Assembly: GCA_030430205.1 (NCBI GenBank)
Contig: JAUIGE010000014.1
Location: 62,001-126,000, forward strand
From: Bacteroidia bacterium
Lineage (GTDB): Bacteria > Bacteroidota > Bacteroidia > J057
Reading direction: 5' to 3'
Length of the DNA stretch: 64,000 bases
Shown here: piece after piece, positions 25,520 through 34,900 of the stretch
Layout: every line of letters starts with the position of its first letter
How positions within the stretch are numbered: position 1 is the first letter of the stretch
Notes under the pieces: model-generated
The model's database searches: none
Told to the model about the DNA's origin: nothing
What the model saw: only the letters and a program-made list of their open reading frames with translations
Position numbers and translations under genes: made by a program

Positions 25520-27043
25520 CGATTTTTTAAAATCATTAGACTCATCCCTTTCCCAGAGCCCATGGCTCCCCAGAGTGTCCTTCAGGACATATTCTTCAAA
25601 TTTCTGCCCCAAAAAAGCCCGTGGCTTTTCTGCACGCCAATCAATCACAAAGCGGACTTTGTCCGCAGCTATATCAGCAGCAAAGCTGCTGTAGTCATAA
25701 GTCCCCCGCGGAGCGGCACAGCAATAAACGATGTCGTTTTGGGGGAAAAGGCAATTTCTAAATAGAAAAATATTGATCAGAAAATCATGGGTAAACAGGT
25801 ACTCATCTGCTTGTAAGCCTCTTTTTTGGACTGCCTGCCGTATTTTTTCAGCTTGCTCAAAACTGCCTTCTTTCCCTTCCTTCCAAACCCTCCCCCACTC
25901 TTTCCCAGAGGTATGAAGCGGGATGAAAAGCAAAATAACCAGACTCATAGCCAAAGTTGTTTGTGGAGAAAAATTCAATTTCCCCGCAGCCCTCCATTCG
26001 GCCAGAGCTACAGCCAAAGCTATCAGGCTCAGGTGAACAAAATCTGTGTAATAGGAAGGGATAGAACCCCATTTGAGGGCTGTGAGAGTGGCAAAAGCAA
26101 AACTGCCAGCCAGCAGCCAACCCAAAAACCGCCGGGGGGAAGAAGCTGGGAAAAGCAGCCAAACAAGAACAAAATACAATCCCGGAACAAAAAGAGGGAA
26201 AAACTTTTTCACGCCCGCGTCATAGATCGCGCTGAAAAAGTAGGAAAATGAAATGCCGTTATCTACTCCCTGGATGACATTTGCGAGCAGCATATTTACA
26301 TTTTCTACCATCAAAAAGCCCAGCATCAATGAGGCAAAAACCATCATCAAAAAAGCCCATAGGGCCTGGATGGGCTGTTTTTTCAGGATGATCAGGTAAA
26401 AAAGCAGAAAAATAGGCAGGAGTATACCATTCTGCTTGCTCCAGCAGGCAAGCACCGCTGCCAGGGCCATCAGCAATACAAAAAGGGTCTTCCCTTTTGC
26501 TTCATGCTGCAAAGCAGCCCAGACAAATAGCAGGAAAAACAAAGCCTGCAGGCTGTCCGGCCGCGCATAATGCGCGGGTTCCAGGCACAACCAGGCGATG
26601 GCCAGCAAGGCCCATTTCATGTATCGGGGCAAAGCCAGCGGCTTCAGTATCAGACCCAGCCCCCCCAGGCTCAACAGATTGAAAATCAATCCTGCCCAGC
26701 GATTGAGCAGAAAAACCTGCATCGGCTGATCCGGATCTATGGCAAGCCATTTTCCGATGCCTCCGACCCACTCATAATAAAGGGGACTGTATTGGATAAT
26801 GGCGAAAGGAGCCTGTGCGGGATCGCTATACAGGGGCATCCCTGCCAGCACCCGCTGCAATCCATAGACGACACTCGTCTCCATAGCGCCCAGATTGGGC
26901 GAGGGGATATATAGGAAATAGAGCCGCAGGCCCAAAACAGCAAAGGCTGCTACAATGAGCAGCCCTGTACTGATATGTAAAGGTTTTTGTCCCAAAATCA
27001 GGGTCAGAAAGATCCCTCCTGAGAAGGTGGCGCAAATATCCAA
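25508..27043 (-). CDS. polytopic membrane protein, GT-C/GT39-like glycosyltransferase family
   Basis: 511 aa with ten or more hydrophobic segments. After the first span it has YIPSPNLGAMETSVVYGLQR, an acidic first extracytoplasmic loop as in GT-C enzymes, then YSDPAQAPFAIIQYSPLYY and later HYARPDSLQALFFLLFVW, a pattern common in mannosyltransferase-like proteins that use a polyprenyl-phosphate sugar. The substrate is unknown. Its start lies inside the last 40 bases of the HU/SPOR gene, so the two are probably co-transcribed. A later start would remove the overlap, but the first span would then have no leader. Confidence 0.7.
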   Translation of the reverse strand: MDICATFSGGIFLTLILGQKPLHISTGLLIVAAFAVLGLRLYFLYIPSPNLGAMETSVVYGLQRVLAGMPLYSDPAQAPFAIIQYSPLYYEWVGGIGKWLAIDPDQPMQVFLLNRWAGLIFNLLSLGGLGLILKPLALPRYMKWALLAIAWLCLEPAHYARPDSLQALFFLLFVWAALQHEAKGKTLFVLLMALAAVLACWSKQNGILLPIFLLFYLIILKKQPIQALWAFLMMVFASLMLGFLMVENVNMLLANVIQGVDNGISFSYFFSAIYDAGVKKFFPLFVPGLYFVLVWLLFPASSPRRFLGWLLAGSFAFATLTALKWGSIPSYYTDFVHLSLIALAVALAEWRAAGKLNFSPQTTLAMSLVILLFIPLHTSGKEWGRVWKEGKEGSFEQAEKIRQAVQKRGLQADEYLFTHDFLINIFLFRNCLFPQNDIVYCCAAPRGTYDYSSFAADIAADKVRFVIDWRAEKPRAFLGQKFEEYVLKDTLGSHGLWERDESNDFKKSLFP

Positions 27044-28185
27044 CCGGCTTTTTTGCCCGCATCCAGCAGGAGCTGCTTTTGCCTGGCTACCTCTTCCCGC
27101 CTGGAATGATGAAATATCGAGACACGATATTGCATATGTGTCTGCTCATTGGCAGGCAAAATAATGGCCTGGCTGCCTTGTTCTTTCATTTCCTCCACAA
27201 AATCACGCGCTGCCTGGTAATTGGCAAAGCTACCGGCGATGAGGTGAAATTGAGCGAGGGATTCGGGGCGGGTAGCAGCTGGTGCCTCTTGTCCTCGGCT
27301 GGCGATCCGCGCAGCAGGATTGCTGCTTGAAACGATGTTGCGGCCCGTATCCAATACGGTGATGTCGACGAATGATTCGTCGGCACCCTGCCCCGAACGC
27401 ATGGTAGAACTGCTTGCCACGGGCTGCTCTCCGCGGGCAGAAATCATGGAAGCAGGGCTGCTTTCAGTTTGCCGCTGAGCGATCTCCCTGTCCTGCGGAC
27501 GGGAAGTAGAGACGATCCCGGAAGGCCCCACTTTAATGGGGCTATCAACCCTGGCGGCTTCCGCCTCGTAGCTGGCGGCCCTGGCCATCTGAGGTGGCTG
27601 CTGCTCCTGTGCTACTTCTTGTGTAGAGGTTTTCAGTGCTTGTACTTCCTCCGGGGCAGCTTCGCTTTCGGTGCTTCCCCATATTCCCTGCCCCAAAATG
27701 ATGAGCCCAATCAGCGCAAAAGCGCCGATCATGACATAACTGATGATGCGATTGGAGAAAAGATTTTCTTTTTTCTCTTCCATGGGTATGATGGGAAGAG
27801 CGCTTTCTTCCTTTGCTGGAGCAGTTGGAGTAGCTGCAGCTGCCGGCACTGGCTTGGCCAGAGAGTGAAATTGTAGCTTGCCTCCCTCATATTGATGGAG
27901 GGCTCCTACTTCCGGGATGAGGAAGTGGCCGTTGGTTTTGAGGGCCCAGCGTACCGCTACGCGCAGCTCTGAAAGCCGCTGTGCGGCTTCGGAGGCTGAG
28001 ATATCCCACTCTTTTTGCCAATAGGAAGCGAGTGTAGGTGCTTTGGACGGGTCTTCATCAAAGACGATTTCCACTCCCAATTGATCGGGATGTGAACGTT
28101 GAACAAAGGACCCGATGCCGGGGATGGAAAAATTTTCTGCCTGTAAAAAGGCATCCTGGAGAAGAAGGGCAACCTGACTATGCAT
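27004..28185 (-). CDS. HU-CCDC81 and SPOR domain membrane protein
   Basis: 393 aa. An N-terminal pair of HU/CCDC81-type segments occupies residues 5-110 (LLQDAFLQAENFSIPGIGSF; GHFLIPEVGALHQYEGGKL). One membrane span follows (about 147-170), then a Ser/Gln/Ala-rich low-complexity linker of about 140 residues and a C-terminal SPOR domain from about 310 (LAQFHLIAGSFANYQAARDF). In Bacteroidota such proteins place the SPOR domain in the periplasm, where it binds denuded glycan at the division site, while the HU-like part stays in the cytoplasm. The overlapping GT-C-like gene follows. Confidence 0.9.
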   Translation of the reverse strand: MHSQVALLLQDAFLQAENFSIPGIGSFVQRSHPDQLGVEIVFDEDPSKAPTLASYWQKEWDISASEAAQRLSELRVAVRWALKTNGHFLIPEVGALHQYEGGKLQFHSLAKPVPAAAATPTAPAKEESALPIIPMEEKKENLFSNRIISYVMIGAFALIGLIILGQGIWGSTESEAAPEEVQALKTSTQEVAQEQQPPQMARAASYEAEAARVDSPIKVGPSGIVSTSRPQDREIAQRQTESSPASMISARGEQPVASSSTMRSGQGADESFVDITVLDTGRNIVSSSNPAARIASRGQEAPAATRPESLAQFHLIAGSFANYQAARDFVEEMKEQGSQAIILPANEQTHMQYRVSIFHHSRREEVARQKQLLLDAGKKAGWIFAPPSQEGSF

Positions 28186-28294
28186 GCTGTTTGAATTATA
28201 TTCGTCAGAAAGTTTACAAGAAAAATATTTATTCTGAATAAAGAAAGCAAGGAATGGACTCCCTAATATTCTTATTCCTCCTTATCTTCATCCT

Positions 28295-28837
28295 ATGGAA
28301 CGAAAACATTTCCCTTTTTCCTATCTGATCGGCGGATTTTTGCTGCTTATTTTGGCAGGAGGGGAAGCTTGTGCTTCCAGGGAAAGAAGCCAATCGCTTC
28401 TTTTTCAGGAGCTTTTCCAGAACAAAAAGGGGCTTTTTCGTGGCAACGAGCTGGGAGATGCGCTCTCAGATGTGCGCGAGAGGGAAGGTATTCCTCCCAA
28501 ACATGACGACCTGCTTGGGCTTAGCTATTATTATCCTCTGCCTGACAGCCAGCAATTATTTGTAGAATACTATACCGGTCTGCCCGAGAGCGGTTTGCGC
28601 GGAGATAGCCTGAATGCCATTACAGCGAATATTTTTTTGCAGAATGAAATTATTGCTGCGGAACTCTATCGGGAGATTCAGGGCCATTTCAGGGCCAGGA
28701 TGGGGCTCTCCATAGGAGAGTATGGGGAAGATATATGGGAGGGCGAAAGCCCCAGGGGGCGGATGGAAGCGCGTTTGCGCTTCACGGAGGGCGGGAGAGG
28801 ACTGAGTGTAAACTTTGTGAAAAAAAGCAGTTTGTGA
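28295..28837 (+). CDS. hypothetical exported protein
   Basis: 180 aa with an N-terminal signal (YLIGGFLLLILAGGEACAS), which may be a lipoprotein signal with Cys27 although the lipobox is weak. The mature part is charged and mixed alpha/beta (SLLFQELFQNKKGLFRGNEL, LRGDSLNAITANIFLQNEII). No family recognised. It precedes a run of genes on the same strand (phosphopantetheinyl transferase and two thioredoxin-like proteins), separated by 40 bases, and may share their transcript. Confidence 0.7.
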   Translation: MERKHFPFSYLIGGFLLLILAGGEACASRERSQSLLFQELFQNKKGLFRGNELGDALSDVREREGIPPKHDDLLGLSYYYPLPDSQQLFVEYYTGLPESGLRGDSLNAITANIFLQNEIIAAELYREIQGHFRARMGLSIGEYGEDIWEGESPRGRMEARLRFTEGGRGLSVNFVKKSSL

Positions 28838-28877
28838 CAGGTTTCCAAATTTCCGATTTTATCCCTAAATTTAACTT

Positions 28878-29579
28878 ATGCCATTTATCAATTACGTAAG
28901 CTTGCTTCCAGATACGGCTATTGGCCTGTGGCGAATTGAAGAGGATGAACAATTTTTCACTGAGAGGCTAAATCTTTACGAACGCGAGCTTGAGCGACTC
29001 AGCTCTATCAAACATCCCCAAAAGCGTCTGGAATGGCTTTCCAGTCGGCTTTGCCTCAAAGAATTGCTTAAGATAGATCAGCCCGTTGAGTCTCTCAACC
29101 AATGGAATGGCAAGCCTTATCTTTCGGACAACTCCCACCATATTTCCTATACTCATTCAGAAAATTATGCTGCCGTCATTGCTTCCTCTGCCGGGTCTGT
29201 GGCCATAGATATAGAAGCCCGGGCCAAAACCCGCAACCCTGAAACCCGAAGGCTTTTCATGAATCCTGCAGAAAACACCATTTATGAGAATGATCCGGAT
29301 GAAATGCTTTTTCTTACCTTGTGGAGCGCAAAAGAAACTTTATTTAAAATAGTAGGGCAAAAAGGCATTAGTTTGCGTAAACATATCGCCATTGACATCC
29401 AACATTTTGAAAACAAAAATAACGGTATGTTAACGGGGACCGTACTTAAAGACGATCTGGAACACCTGTATAATGTTTACTATGAGATTTGTCCTGACTT
29501 TGTCCTTACTTATACCAATAATGGCCTGTCAGCAATCGGGCACTGGGAAGAATACTACCCATCTCGTGCAGAAAGTTGA
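28878..29579 (+). CDS. 4'-phosphopantetheinyl transferase superfamily protein
   Basis: 233 aa, Sfp-like length. The Mg-binding motif SVAIDIE (107-113, with D111 and E113) and the second motif LWSAKETLFK (148-157, with K152/E153) are present, preceded by ISYTHSENYAAV, the usual substrate-loop motif. Members transfer the phosphopantetheine arm of CoA to a carrier-protein serine, activating fatty-acid, polyketide or nonribosomal peptide carriers. No carrier protein gene is adjacent. The 3' end overlaps the start of the next gene by 98 bases in another frame. Confidence 0.93.
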   Translation: MPFINYVSLLPDTAIGLWRIEEDEQFFTERLNLYERELERLSSIKHPQKRLEWLSSRLCLKELLKIDQPVESLNQWNGKPYLSDNSHHISYTHSENYAAVIASSAGSVAIDIEARAKTRNPETRRLFMNPAENTIYENDPDEMLFLTLWSAKETLFKIVGQKGISLRKHIAIDIQHFENKNNGMLTGTVLKDDLEHLYNVYYEICPDFVLTYTNNGLSAIGHWEEYYPSRAES

Positions 29580-30015
29580 TAATATCCAATTGCATTCTCT
29601 TATCCTGGCTTGTGAACAACCCTATGTGGTTGTTAATTTTTATGCTACTGACTGCAAACCCTGCGTCAGAGAGATTCCTGAACTCATTGCTCTTCAAAAA
29701 GAACACAGCCAGGAAGCACAGGTAATATTTGTTTCTCTTGATAAAGAAAAGCCTGATAGTCAGGAATTAAAACAACAATTATCCTCCTTTATGGATGACC
29801 TTGGCTATTTTTCCACGTCCTATTATTACAATATTGACAGCGCACATAAGTTTATACAGCAGGTTTATCCTGATTGGAACCGCAGCATACCGCTCAACTT
29901 GATTTTTGCCAATAATGGGCGTTTGGTAGACAAAACAGGTATAACCGACAAAAGCGAACTGGAACTCATCATGAATGAAGACAAGAGTTTCTTTCGCGAA
30001 GAAGCCTCTCCCTGA
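29482..30015 (+). CDS. thioredoxin-fold lipoprotein (TlpA-like)
   Basis: 177 aa from the ATG at 29482, one of two nearby starts (the other at 29473). Either choice places the lipoprotein signal (FVLTLSLLIPIMAC, Cys16) inside the last 98-107 bases of the transferase gene. The active site is CKPC (58-61) in VVNFYATDCKPCVREIP, the normal TlpA pattern, with cis-Pro in SIPLNLIF. It would be a membrane-anchored disulfide oxidoreductase in the envelope. A second thioredoxin-like gene follows, suggesting a small redox cluster. Confidence 0.88.
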   Translation: MRFVLTLSLLIPIMACQQSGTGKNTTHLVQKVDNIQLHSLILACEQPYVVVNFYATDCKPCVREIPELIALQKEHSQEAQVIFVSLDKEKPDSQELKQQLSSFMDDLGYFSTSYYYNIDSAHKFIQQVYPDWNRSIPLNLIFANNGRLVDKTGITDKSELELIMNEDKSFFREEASP

Positions 30016-30073
30016 GCAATTGTTGATCCTCCGTTCAGGGCTTGCCTTCTTCTTGAACACAACAGAAAGGATC

Positions 30074-30715
30074 ATGAAAAAAAGCACCATTTTTCTTTTG
30101 CTAGGCCTTTCCATCTCTTTTTGGGGAAAATTGAAAGCGCAGGAATCAGATACCCTCCAGCAGCTTGAAATACAGGCTTTTAGCCTACCCAACACACAGG
30201 ATAGCAGCATGCTTTCGCTTGATAGCCTGAGAGGCAGCAAAGCCATTGCTTTGATCTTTTGCAGTACCCACTGCTCCTTTTGCAACAACTATATCGACCG
30301 CCTGAATAGCATGGCGGCGGAGTTTGCGAAGCAAAATGTACACTTCATCGCCATCAATAGCGATGATCCGGGTTTGTCAGAGGAAAATACATTTGGAGGT
30401 ATGGCAGCAGCCCGCCCTTTTAACTTTCCCTACCTTCATGATTCTACCCAGATAATCGCACGGCTCCTCGAAGTCACCATCAATCCGGAAGCATTGATTT
30501 TAGTGCCAAAGGATAGTGTTTTTCGCTTGGTATATAGAGGGAAAATTGATAACATTCCGCTCAATATCCCTGGTGTTGAAGATCACCGTAAACCTTTCCT
30601 GGCAAATGCCCTGAAAGATGTTTTGAAAGCCAAAAGTCCTTTGGTTCCCAAAACGGCGCTCGGTGGTTGTCATATCCAGTTTATCGACAAGGAAGAACCC
30701 TCTAAACAAGAATAA
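30074..30715 (+). CDS. exported redoxin (AhpC/TSA-like thioredoxin fold)
   Basis: 213 aa from the ATG at 30074. A signal peptide (FLLLGLSISFWGKLKAQ) precedes the redoxin core IALIFCSTHCSFCNNYIDRL with the CSFC active site at 67-70. Later parts (FIAINSDDPGLSEENTFGG; INPEALILVPKDSVF) follow the family. A further Cys lies near the end (GGCHIQF). It follows the TlpA-like lipoprotein gene by 58 bases and precedes a nucleoid-associated protein gene by 13, so the genes probably form one transcript. Confidence 0.85.
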   Translation: MKKSTIFLLLGLSISFWGKLKAQESDTLQQLEIQAFSLPNTQDSSMLSLDSLRGSKAIALIFCSTHCSFCNNYIDRLNSMAAEFAKQNVHFIAINSDDPGLSEENTFGGMAAARPFNFPYLHDSTQIIARLLEVTINPEALILVPKDSVFRLVYRGKIDNIPLNIPGVEDHRKPFLANALKDVLKAKSPLVPKTALGGCHIQFIDKEEPSKQE

Positions 30716-30728
30716 CACACAAAAAAAC

Positions 30729-31784
30729 ATGGTCGATTTGTCTGAAGCCCAGCTGGCTGCTCTCGCCGTACACCGAGTAGGAAACAAGTTACGCGATGGG
30801 GGCATGCATATGTCTGATGAACTTTTTCACTTAAATGATGAAATCCGTCCCATTCTGGAGGATTATTTTTTCAAACCTTTCCGAAAAGGGGAGTTTTTCT
30901 GGCAGTTTGCCCATGAGACTGACCTCAGTCTCAATGAGATTTTCACTTATACCACGGCTATTTTTGATACGAAAAGAGCCGGTCTGCTGACTCACAGTAT
31001 CAGCATCGCCAAGCACCTCTATGCCCAGTCTACTCACCCCAACATCAAGCCCGGCGAGCTCTATGTCGCCTGGATCACGGGTTGTCAGGTGCAGGGTGTC
31101 ATGATGGATGCCGTGGGTATTTTCAAATCTGAAAATAAAGACACTTTTCTGCACATAGCCGAGGCCGGCGATGGCGAATCTGTCGGCGTAAAGGCAGAAC
31201 AAGGCATCAATATCAAACGCCTGGATAAGGGCGCATTGATCTTCAATACCTTCGCAGAAGACGGCTACAGCCTGCTCATGGTGGACAAAGCCCAGGAAGA
31301 AGGCCAATATTGGAAAGATGACTTTCTCCATATCAGGCGCATCCAGGATGACAGTTTTTATACTGAAGCTTATCTGGATATGTGCGGCGATTTTGTAGAA
31401 GAAGTCTACAGCCAGACCGAAAGCAAAAAAGATCAGGTTGTTTTTTTGAATGACACCATCAACTTTTTTGCTTCCAGCAAAGAGTTTGATGCGGACGCAT
31501 TCGAAAATAACGTGGCGCTCAACCATCCGGAGGTTGCTCAGGCCTTCACGATGTACAAACAAAAGTTTGAAGAAGAGCGCGAGATCACCGGCGAAGAAGG
31601 CTTCGCCGTCTCCAAACAAGCCATACGCGAAGCGAAGCGTCGCTTCAAAAGCCTCATCAAACTCGACACCGGTGTCGAGATCAAGATTGACCCCAAAAAG
31701 GGTCAGACCGAGTATGTAGAGCGTGGCTTTGACACGCAGTTACAGATGGGCTACTATAAGATTTATTTTAATCAGGAAGAGTAG
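30729..31784 (+). CDS. nucleoid-associated protein (NA37/YejK family)
   Basis: 351 aa from the ATG at 30729, which follows an A-rich leader. The sequence LAALAVHRVGNKLRDGG at the start, the central FLHIAEAGDGESVGVK and the C-terminal FKSLIKLDTGVEIKID match the NA37 family, which binds DNA and the nucleoid without a well-defined role. The protein is acidic, cytoplasmic and of normal length. It closes the gene run that begins with the phosphopantetheinyl transferase; a palindrome that may terminate transcription follows. Confidence 0.85.
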   Translation: MVDLSEAQLAALAVHRVGNKLRDGGMHMSDELFHLNDEIRPILEDYFFKPFRKGEFFWQFAHETDLSLNEIFTYTTAIFDTKRAGLLTHSISIAKHLYAQSTHPNIKPGELYVAWITGCQVQGVMMDAVGIFKSENKDTFLHIAEAGDGESVGVKAEQGINIKRLDKGALIFNTFAEDGYSLLMVDKAQEEGQYWKDDFLHIRRIQDDSFYTEAYLDMCGDFVEEVYSQTESKKDQVVFLNDTINFFASSKEFDADAFENNVALNHPEVAQAFTMYKQKFEEEREITGEEGFAVSKQAIREAKRRFKSLIKLDTGVEIKIDPKKGQTEYVERGFDTQLQMGYYKIYFNQEE

Positions 31785-31795
31785 GAGGATTAGCT

Positions 31796-31872
31796 GATTT
31801 GCAGATTTGCAGATGGAGGAGCCTTTGGGTCCATCTACAAATCTGCTCATCTCCGAATCTTCCCATCTGCTT
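31796..31872. repeat. palindromic repeat with an 8-bp direct repeat, possible terminator
   Basis: GATTTGCAGATTTGCAGATGG (an 8-bp step) pairs with CCATCTACAAATCTGC across a short loop, and a further arm CCATCTGC closes the region before TTTATTTTTG. It lies 10 bases after the nucleoid-associated gene. A similar GCAGATTTGCAGATGAGAGG is found at 52123-52142. Confidence 0.5.
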
Positions 31873-31945
31873 TATTTTTGCTAAATTCGGATACTGTATT
31901 TAACCACCACAACTGACACCCATCAGATGTGAATATGTATCCTGT

Positions 31946-34900
31946 ATGCAAAAGAGGCTGTTCATTCTGTTTCTGCTCGGGTTGCTCCTCAGCAACCTAC
32001 TTCCTGCCCAAACGCCCTTCGTCTGCGACGGCTCATTTTACCTTTCGCTCTCCAATGGCGGGACCAGCCAGTTTTACCGCGTGATCCGTGATCCTGCTTC
32101 GGGCACGATCAGCTTCAGCTCACTGCCCAATAGCGCAGGCCTTACCATCAATGCGATTGGCTATCGCGTGACAGATAATTTCATTTATGGGATGGACCCC
32201 AATAGCGGAGAGTTGTACCGAATAGACGCCTCGGGCATCGCCACTTACCTGACAGATATAGCAATCATCCCCAACAATGCCCGAACCTATGTGGGAGAAG
32301 TCACACCTGATGGCCAATTCCTGGTTTTATTGATAAAAGCGGGAAACGGCCAGCCGGATTATGCCATGGTAAAAGTAGACCTAAACAGTCCTACTTATGC
32401 TGCAACTTTAACCAATTTGCGCTCCCAATCCTCCAATGGAACCGCTGCCCCCAATATCGGTACGGCGGATATTACCATTGATCCGATTACAGGGCTGGTT
32501 TATGGATATGATGAAAGAAACCAAAAACTGGTTACGGTTGATGTCAATACAGGCCTTGTAGATGACGTGAGCTTCCCAGCCAATCAGCATGCTGATGTAT
32601 TGGGAGCCATGTTTTATGATGCTTTTGGCAATTTATATGGCTATGGCAGGCCCAATGGCGGTAATTCTCAAAATACCTTTTACACGATCAATAAAACAGC
32701 CGGTACCCTTGCCGTCCAACTCACCGGCCCCGGAGCCAGCGGCAATGATGGTTGCTCCTGTCCCTATACAGTGAAATTACAGAAGTATGCGACGCCTGAG
32801 CTTTTGAAACCCTGTGAAAAATTCACCTATACCTTTCGCATTGCCAATGTCACTGGCTTTCCGCTTCAAGACATTCGCCTGGAAGATACCCTCCCGGCAG
32901 GTATCACTTTTGGAGCTGTCCTCCGAAATCCCTTCGGCGGCACTTTCCAAAATATGGGCAATGGCGTCATTCTTTTTGACAATCTGACCATTCCTTTAGG
33001 TGTGGATTCTATCATCGTTGAAGCGGTGGTAGATACGCTTGCCCGTGGGCACTATGTCAACCAGGCCAGCCTGCATGGTCTGCCGCTTGCGTTGGGTTTT
33101 AGCACCCTTTCGGATTATCCTTTCAGTGCTGTAGAGCCTGATCCTACGCCCCTTACAGTCGATTCAGTGATCATTGATCCCCCCAATGAAAGGATAGGCA
33201 TCTGCAAAGGAGAAAGCGTGCAGATCAGTGCAGCAGATCATCCTGCTGTCTATTATGTCTGGAATGACGGATTTCAGGGACATACCCGTGCGGTGACAGA
33301 AGAGGGGGTTTACAGCGTTCGCGCACATGGTTGTGAAGTCGTGCTCGATACATTTGAAATTTATTTTCATCCCAAACCTGTGCTTCAAATCAGCCCTGAT
33401 ACCTTCATCTGTGCGGGTTCTACCATCCGGATTTCAGCTTCAGGAGCTGATAGCATATACCGCTGGGTATTTCAACCAGGGTTAACAAATGCATTTATCG
33501 CGAACCCGATCGTTGGCCCGCCCCAAAGCACGACCTTCACAGTTGTCGGTACCAATACTTATGGGTGCAAAGACACAGCTTCGGTTTTTGTAGAAGTAAA
33601 ACCACTTCCAGTAGTAGATGCAGGCCCCGACCTGACGGTCTGTCCTTCGGAAAGCATCCGCCTTCAGGCAAATCTCGCCTCCAGCGTATTTCCCTTGTGG
33701 CAACCCGCAAACGGCTTGAATGACAGCCTGGCTATACGGCCACTTTTTACCTCCTTCGGGCCAGGAACATTCAGCTACACTTTAGAAGGGACAGATATCT
33801 TTGGGTGTAAAGCTGTGGATCAAATGCGGATTACAGTCATTGATTTTTGGGCAAAAAATACAAAAACAAATATCAGTTGCTTTGGCTTCGCAAATGGTCG
33901 CATTTTTTCGGAAGTAAAAGGCATCAGTCCTTTTTCCTATAGCCTTGTGGACAATCTGGGAAATACCCTTTTGCAGCAAAGCAGCGCAAAAGACAGCCTG
34001 ACATTCAACGGATTAGCGCCCGGCGCTTACCAAATCATCATCCGCGATGCGGGCGGATGCAGCGACACCTCAGCGGTGATCACGATCACCCAACCCGCCT
34101 CACCGCTTTCAGCGGTGACCCTCTCTTTGAGCAATGTAGACTGCTTTGGCAGTACCACTGGCACGCTCAGCGTGCTGGCATCAGGCGGCAGTGCGCCTTA
34201 TCTGTATAGCCTCTTTGGCACGAGTTATGGCCCTTCAGGCAATTTTACCGGCCTGGGAGCCAGAGAATACAAGATTCGCATTCGCGATTCGCTGGGCTGT
34301 AGCCACATTCACAAAGATACCATCCGCACGCCTACGGGCTTATTTGGGGTTGTGGATCTGGAGAAATGGGCTGCCTGCTTTGGCGACAGCACAGGTGCTG
34401 TCACCCTCAGCGCCCATGGCGGCTCAGGCCCCTACACTTACAGCTATGACGGGGTCAATTTCAGCGCCAACCGCACCCTCACCGGCCTGCCGGCCGGCAC
34501 CTACTCCGCAAGCATCCGGGATGCCAATGGCTGCCTGGCAAGCTTCCCCTTCGCCATAGGCGAGCCTCCCCTGCTGCAAAGCAGCATTGCCGTGCAGAAA
34601 GACGTGGACTGCTTTGGGCAGCCTCATGGAGCCCTATGGCTCGATGTGACAGGCGGTACGCCTCTCCCACGTTATCAGTTTTACCTCAACGGCGCTTATG
34701 CCGGTGATCGCCCCTTGCTTGATAGCCTGCTTGCAGGCTCATATCGTCTGCTGATCGAAGACGACAGCCTTTGCCGCGATACCTTGCGATTTGTGATCAG
34801 CGAACCGCCAGCTTTGCTGGCAAATATTGACCAACAGGAAAATGTGCGCTGTTATGGCGAAGCCAATGGTGCTGTGCAAATCGCCGCAACGGGCGGCGTT

